Source: Nageia nagi
Lineage: Eukaryota; Pinophyta
Assembly: GCA_050084985.1 (NCBI GenBank)
Contig: JBITNC010000002.1
Coordinates: 23,188,001 to 23,252,000, forward strand
Direction: 5' to 3'
Length of the DNA stretch: 64,000 bases
In this document: positions 58,764-64,000 of the stretch, piece by piece
Numbering within the stretch: the first letter of the stretch is position 1
How the letters are laid out: each line of letters begins with the position of its first letter
The notes under the pieces: model-generated
What the model saw: only the letters and a program-made list of their open reading frames with translations
What the model was told of the DNA's origin: nothing
Databases searched by the model: none
Translations under genes and position numbers: made by a program

Positions 58764-60414
58764 GTGAATATTGAATTCCTAAATATTATGAGGTGTTAAT
58801 TTTTAATTTATTCCATACCGAGTTCATGTTCATTCTCTTGAAGCACTCGATCAACTTTGAAGTTAAAGGTTCTGATCAAATGGATGCAACTGTTATATGT
58901 GCTTATAACTCGGTGTCACTGATTTCATAAGATATGTGTGGATGTGCAGTGACAGGGATCACAAGAAGTGATGATAAACATTTTCAGAACTCATCAAGAT
59001 CTTTTCAATTTTTCTAAAAACTTTCTTGGAGTTATGCATCAACCCATTTCAAGAACTTTCAGTAAATACCTTTTCTCATCTGAATTTACCTAAGACATGT
59101 AACCGTCAAGGATAATTTCGGTATTTACTTACTGAATAAACTATGGTAGAGATGGGATACAGTAAAACTGTTTGATAATTCATGATTTAGCATCACATAT
59201 ACCATAAAATTCTGTGCATAATCAAAGTTCAGATAATGTAACAGGAAACATGAGAAACTATTATCTGGTTTCTTAAATAAATCATTTGCAAGGATTTTTA
59301 CCGTCCCAACTCAAAGAGCATTCAAATCTGTTGATAGATGTGAAAATAATTCCATTATGAAAAGGCTTTCCATAAGTGATACATGCAGTATGGACAAAAC
59401 AAAATAAACTGATTGGTCCACTACAAGAAATAGTGAGGTCTATGAATAAGATTTAAATATAATTAGAGAATGTTTTATGAAAGCAAATAAGATTTATTTC
59501 ATGTTAGTTCATTGCCCACCTCCAAAAACCTAGCCAAGTGACTGAAGCATGGACTGTCCAATTCATGATCTGTAATTGGGCTCTCCAATGATATGTAACT
59601 GCACAACAAGAAGTTATAATTTATTCCTGAAATGAGGATAGCTCAACTCTCAAATGGAAGTAAAGATTGGAATGAATTATCCAATAACTCCAAGATGGAA
59701 ATCCTAAGAAAAGATGAAAGGATATGCAAGCACTAAATAGTACATGGTGTATTGGCATTATGGTAATGGGGATAGAGATGAAAGGGGACATATGAGTATC
59801 TGGAATAGCAAGGTATGAGAGTGCATTTTACAAAAAGAAACATATATAGAAAGTATGAAAAAGAAAAAAAAAATTATATATTTAAATATAAATACATAAT
59901 AAGAATTGAAAACATAAAATCAGAAATTAATTATATATTATCTTCAAAGATGATGTAATATATATATTAATAAAATATAGAAGATTGTTGTTTCGTTGTT
60001 TAACACTAAATTAAACATTTATAGACTTTTAAAAGGTTTGTATTCATAATACAAAAGAGCTTAATTATCTTCATCCAATTCCCTCTACATTATCATAAGT
60101 TGCATTTTGTTTGGGTTTTAAAATCTCTTTCATGATTTGTATAAGGTGCAATTTATAGATGAATATTTTTCAATCATGATCCATAAATTTAAAATAAATA
60201 GATAGATAAATCTTTTAACGCCCTTTTAAATTTATTGGTTTGTAATATCTATCTAAGTTTGTTCATGAATAAAATTAAATCAATTAAGTATTTGAATGTT
60301 CGATTCTCACATAATTAAGTACAATAACATCATGATTCATGAGACATCTTTTGCCATTGTTACTTATCCTTTTGATTTGGGTAATTACTATAGTCGTGAA
60401 TTTTGTTAGCTAAC
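58764..60414. other. Intergenic, no gene recognised
   Basis: AT-rich spacer after the PPR-SMR stop; no domain-bearing ORF, repeat array or RNA gene recognised. Confidence 0.5.
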
Positions 60415-61001
60415 TGTTAGAACTTATGATGCATTATTGTGTAAATAATTTAAGTATATTGTTCCTAATTAATTAAAAACAAATGAACATATACAATACC
60501 TAAGAAGGAAAATATTTGTAATATGGAAAAATCCATTTATTATGTGGATTATCCATGTATGCAAATGTGGAGCTCCATTTATTTTATATCAAGGGTATAT
60601 CCACATAAGCATGTAGTCTCACATACTTCAAATATAAGTATGAGCATATGTAATAGGTATGGGTAAAAAGCCTTCCACCTACCATTCTCATCTAATGTGA
60701 GAATGTGGATATCCTACGAACGTTGGTATTCTTCTTTGTGTAAAAGGGTGAACCAAAGTAGGATTTGAGCCTATAAAAGGAAGGTTAGGCTTGTTTTAAT
60801 ATACACACATTTGTAGTAGTATTATAATGCTATTAGTTTATTTAGAGATCTAGGTTGTAAGAGAGATCTTGTCTTGAGAAGTAATAGATTTGGATTCAAG
60901 TGGATGTTCTCTCTTAGAGAGAAATCACTATACTTCTTATGTGTCACTTTGTGAGATTGCTTATTGTTATTTCGAGAGTTATTTGAATGTTAATTCCTTC
61001 A
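60415..61001 (+). mobile_element. Ty1/copia 5' LTR, 587 bp
   Basis: Starts TGTTAGAACTTATG and ends ATTCCTTCA, directly followed by a primer-binding site. A TATA box CCTATAAAAGG lies at 60770-60780. The internal region after the primer-binding site is lost: no gag is found before the inverted repeat at 61322. Confidence 0.75.
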
Positions 61002-61003
61002 TG

Positions 61004-61015
61004 TTGTATCAGAGC
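61004..61015 (+). other. Primer-binding site of the plus-strand copia remnant
   Basis: TTGTATCAGAGC, one mismatch from the canonical TGGTATCAGAGC complementary to initiator Met-tRNA, placed two bases after the LTR end. This fixes the LTR as a 5' LTR on the + strand. Confidence 0.75.
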
Positions 61016-61321
61016 CTCCTTGTGGTCATCTCCTTCAAATTCTAGCTCCATCATCTTGAGGTAAGTCTCCTCAAATTAAGAAATATCTAAACTTTCACCT
61101 TGTTTCAATTTTATTTTAGAATTAGATATGATATTTTCATGATTAAATTAGAACGTCTAATTTTTTCCATAGTTAGATCTAATTTTTTATCTTAATGTCA
61201 TCTTGAGTTACATTTTTTTTTTTTTCGCAAAATATCCTTCTTTACAAAATTTGAGTAGATTTTGTAAATCTTAAAAAAAGGGGCTTACAAATTTATTAAT
61301 GTGTTATAAAAGCATGCATAT

Positions 61322-61532
61322 TATATTGTAAAAACAAAAAACTTCATGTATATATTTCAACATTTTTTTTTAATGCAATCACATAATAATTTAGACGTTA
61401 AAGATTTTAATCTTCAACTTAGGCTTATAGTTTTGAAGCCTAAGTTGAAGATTAAAATCTTTAACGTCTAAATTATTATGTGATTGCATTAAAAAAAAAT
61501 GTTGAAATATATACATGAAGTTTTTTGTTTTT

Positions 61533-61540
<8 letters not shown>
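61322..61540. repeat. Perfect inverted repeat, 105-bp arms, 9-bp loop
   Basis: Arms 61322-61426 and 61436-61540 are exact reverse complements as far as I could check base by base, including the A9/T9 runs, around the loop ATAGTTTTG (61427-61435). The right arm runs directly into an (AT)n tract. A transcript would fold into a hairpin of about 105 bp. The absence of any mismatch indicates a very recent event or an assembly/read artefact. Confidence 0.92.

Positions 61541-61590
<50 letters not shown>
61536..61590. repeat. (AT)n microsatellite, about 55 bp
   Basis: Uninterrupted TA run adjoining the inverted repeat; it accounts for the YIYIYI ORFs on the minus strand. Confidence 0.95.
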
Positions 61591-61593
<3 letters not shown>

Positions 61594-61763
61594 GTTTAAA
61601 AAAATTAAAAAAGGGGTCATGTGGGCCGCCCAAAGGGGGTTGTGCAGGCTACTTAAAGGGCGTCGTGTAAGCTGTCTTCCCCAAGGGGGAGTGAAAACCC
61701 CAATAGGGTTGCAACCTCTCCTGTGGGGGGCGTGAGCCACCAAGGGGCTATGAACCCACCCTA

Positions 61764-62235
61764 ATGAAGGATTTGAGCTAGATCTAAACAAATCCTCTAG
61801 GACCTTAGACTAGGAAACTCATGTGTACACAAGATAACACATCAATATAATGTGGTTCCTCCCTCCTTGGGAGTACATCCACAACTAGTTCTCTTATTCT
61901 CAAATCTATGTCTCTCTTACAACTATTCTCTAGCTCTCTCTTACACAACCAAGTAGAGTAATTTTACTCAAAACTTAGATATGTTTACAAGAGGAGAGGC
62001 CCTCTATTTATAGGTTGAGAGCACCTCCCTAACCTTCCTTTAACCCAAGGGTAAGGTTAGGGTTACATTAAATGTACCACCAAACTTCAACCTACCAACT
62101 AACTCCTTTGGTAAAGTCAAAGTCTACATATTAAAGAATTCTATTAATCACTTAAGGTATCTACATACCCTTAAGTGATTAATTGAATTTACAAGGAGTC
62201 TAGATATTCACAATATTTCATTACAAATTCTAACA
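61764..62235 (-). mobile_element. Ty1/copia 3' LTR, 472 bp
   Basis: On the minus strand it starts TGTTAGAATTTG (at 62235), directly after a polypurine tract TTAAGGGGGAG (complement of 62236-62246), and ends AAATCCTTCA (61764). The CCTTCA end matches the form of the plus-strand LTR at 60415-61001. A TATAAATAG promoter motif lies near 62010 (complement). It is the 3' LTR of the element whose coding end is at 63063. Confidence 0.7.
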
Positions 62236-62726
62236 CTCCCCCTTAATGCAATATTGGGATAGAGCGTAGAAGAGAGAAGAGAGAGAGTAAGAGAGAGTTC
62301 TCCTCCATAGAGATACAAGTGGAGATGAGAACTTTTACATATTTTGAGAATCTTTTTGAGAACTAGTATGAGACTCACTACATTACCATTTGATAAAAAA
62401 TGGTTTACAATACAATCATTAACCACAACTGGTTTCACTGTACATAGTAGTCGATCAACTTTAAGCTGACATGTGAGTCTCCATGAGCTTGCTTTCACAA
62501 GGTGAGTAACCTGCATTTCTAAAGAAGATCCTGCATGCTACAAGCAACTCATGAACAAAATCAGTTAGATGCATCATATATTCAAATAAGAGAATTAAAT
62601 AATGCCATCTTATAAATAACTGATCAATGGTGCACTATAAGCCATCACGGAGATGCCAAGCCATTATTCATAGTCACCTGTTGTATATAGACATGTGTTG
62701 ATTTTAAATAGAGCATAAAAAATTGT

Positions 62727-63010
62727 ACAACGAGTTTCTCACGCAGAGCAAACTCACCACGGAGGTATAGAATGTACAACAAGTTCGTCACGTAGAGCGA
62801 ACTTACCACGGAGGTGTATTAATTATATGCTCAAAATTTGTACAATAAGTTTCTCACGCAGAGCAAACTCACCACGGAGGTATAAAATGTACAACAAGTT
62901 TGTCACGCAGAGCAAACTTACCACTGAGGTATAAAATAATCAACACTCTATAACAACAATTGTACAACAAGTTTGTCACGCAGAGCAAACTTACCACGGA
63001 GGTCTAGAAT
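62727..63010 (-). repeat. Tandem repeats (five ~49-bp cores) between copia pol and 3' LTR
   Basis: Five copies of a core containing TACAACAAGTTTGTCACGCA and GAGCAAACTTACCACGGAGG begin near 62727, 62776, 62842, 62891 and 62963. Three are followed directly by TATAGAATG-like ends; two have longer AT-rich spacers. They lie after the pol stop and before the polypurine tract of the minus-strand copia element. Confidence 0.85.
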
Positions 63011-63062
63011 GTACAATCAAAAAAGGCCTCTAAGAGGTGAAGTTGTCATCACTAACAAAAGT

Positions 63063-64000
63063 TTAAACTTCACTCCCCCTTGAGGGCAACTTCCCCAACC
63101 CGAGAGAATCCCTAAGCTTGCAGAACTGAGCTTCAGGAAGGGGCTTGGTGAACAAATCAGCGGAGTTGTCAGTAGATGGACAATACTGCAAGTGTATGAT
63201 GTCATCTAGAACCTTCTCCCTGATAAAATGGGCTTGGATTTCGACATGTTTGGTTCGCTGATGGAACACAGGATTCTTAGCCAAAGAGATAGCCGATTGA
63301 TTATCTGACGAAATAAGAGAGGGGCCATTTTGCTTATACCCAATTTCGTTCAGAAGATGTCTTAGCCAAATAGCTTCTTGGGCGGCAATAGACATGGCTC
63401 GATATTCGGCTTCGGTGGTAGAAAGAGTCACAGTAGGTTGCTTCTTGGAAGCCCAAGAGATAGCACCTGAACCAATGCTAAACACATATGCAGAGGTTGA
63501 TTTTCTATCATCTCTCTCCCCCATAATCAGAATCTGAGAACCTGAGAGAACAATTGAGGGCACTTTGGAATACTTAAGAGCGAGATCCTTTGTCCCTACG
63601 ACATACCTCAAGATTTGCTTAACAGCATTGAGGTGTTCAACATATGGTTTTTGCATGAATCGTGCCATCAGATTCACTGCAAAGGCAATATCAGGACGAG
63701 AGATAGTCAGATACAGAAGACTACCAATCAATTGTCTATAAGCTGTAGCATCAGCCAACTGAGAATCTGAGCTCAGTGAGACAACGATTCCAGGAGAAAC
63801 AGGTATTGCAGCATGTTTGCACTCCTCCATTCCAAACTTTTGCAAGATGTCTGATATATACTTAGATTGACTAAGATAAGTACAATCTTTGTGTTGGTAT
63901 ACTTGCATCCCAAGATAGTAATGCAATAGACCTAGATCAGTCATTTCAAATGTTGCCTTGAGTTTGGAGATGCACTCTTGGATGATTTCAATATTATTGC
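63063..64000 (-). CDS. Ty1/copia RT-RNase H (C-terminal part, runs off the window)
   Basis: The frame is open from the window edge (NNIEIIQECISKLKATFEM upstream of 63944) to a stop at 63063. RT connection motifs: MTDLGLLHYYLGMQV, YLSQSKYISDILQKFGM, ADATAYRQLIGSLLYLTISR and PDIAFAVNLMARFM. RNase H motifs: DRKSTSAYVFSIGSGAISWA, STTEAEYRAM, DNQSAISLAKNPVFHQRTKH and ADLFTKPL. Where the catalytic ...SDSDYGGERDD stretch is expected, the frame reads SGSQILIMGERDD. A 1-nt and a 2-nt deletion relative to the expected codons cancel, so the ORF stays open but the Asp residues are lost. Upstream RT (YVDDLI), integrase and gag lie outside the window. Confidence 0.9.
   Translation of the reverse strand, partial: NNIEIIQECISKLKATFEMTDLGLLHYYLGMQVYQHKDCTYLSQSKYISDILQKFGMEECKHAAIPVSPGIVVSLSSDSQLADATAYRQLIGSLLYLTISRPDIAFAVNLMARFMQKPYVEHLNAVKQILRYVVGTKDLALKYSKVPSIVLSGSQILIMGERDDRKSTSAYVFSIGSGAISWASKKQPTVTLSTTEAEYRAMSIAAQEAIWLRHLLNEIGYKQNGPSLISSDNQSAISLAKNPVFHQRTKHVEIQAHFIREKVLDDIIHLQYCPSTDNSADLFTKPLPEAQFCKLRDSLGLGKLPSRGSEV

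Noticed and set aside
61391-61791. Minus-strand ORFs with YIYIYI runs
   Set aside because: Translation of the (AT)n tract and the palindrome, not a protein.

Overview
This is nuclear DNA of a seed plant with a large, transposon-rich genome; a gymnosperm (conifer-like) fits best, but that is inference. It is AT-rich, its genes are split by GT-AG introns of up to 14.7 kb, and degraded LTR retrotransposons, hAT DNA transposons, SINE-like elements and microsatellites fill most of the space.

The central gene is a complete plant LpxK (tetraacyldisaccharide/lipid A 4'-kinase) on the + strand, 8781-47050. I assembled it from eight exons with consensus splice sites and compatible phases, giving 394 codons plus a stop with no lesion. 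Introns 2 (5.1 kb), 5 (14.7 kb) and 6 (13.1 kb) are swollen by transposons. Intron 2 holds two Ty3/gypsy fragments in opposite orientation, a gypsy LTR and two SINE-like elements. Intron 4 holds a 141-bp tandem duplication containing an exon-like core. Intron 5 holds a minus-strand hAT transposase whose reading frame is split by a 5.75-kb insertion. That insertion carries a long unrecognised decayed ORF and an array of about seven palindromes. Intron 6 holds a plus-strand hAT with recognisable terminal inverted repeats and an 8-bp target duplication, itself split by 2.8 kb of inserted sequence. A shared repeat lies in opposite orientation in introns 5 and 6, flanking the 60-nt exon 6.

Downstream, 53458-58763 holds a PPR-SMR protein gene. 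Its first exon and SMR domain are well preserved, but the PPR region between them has several frameshifts and stops, so it is called a pseudogene. Its intron contains a minus-strand Ty1/copia element (gag plus RT/RNase H) between two diverged LTRs. The right end (60415-64000) has a plus-strand copia 5' LTR with primer-binding site, a perfect 105-bp-arm inverted repeat running into an (AT)n tract, and a minus-strand copia element that leaves the window. Its RT/RNase H ORF, a 3' tandem-repeat array, polypurine tract and 3' LTR are visible. The left end (1-8780) is intergenic and holds the 3' end of a plus-strand copia-type element with two tandem-repeat arrays, a polypurine tract and a 398-bp LTR.

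The only gene that looks functional is LPXK. Everything else is mobile-element-derived, pseudogenised or unassigned.
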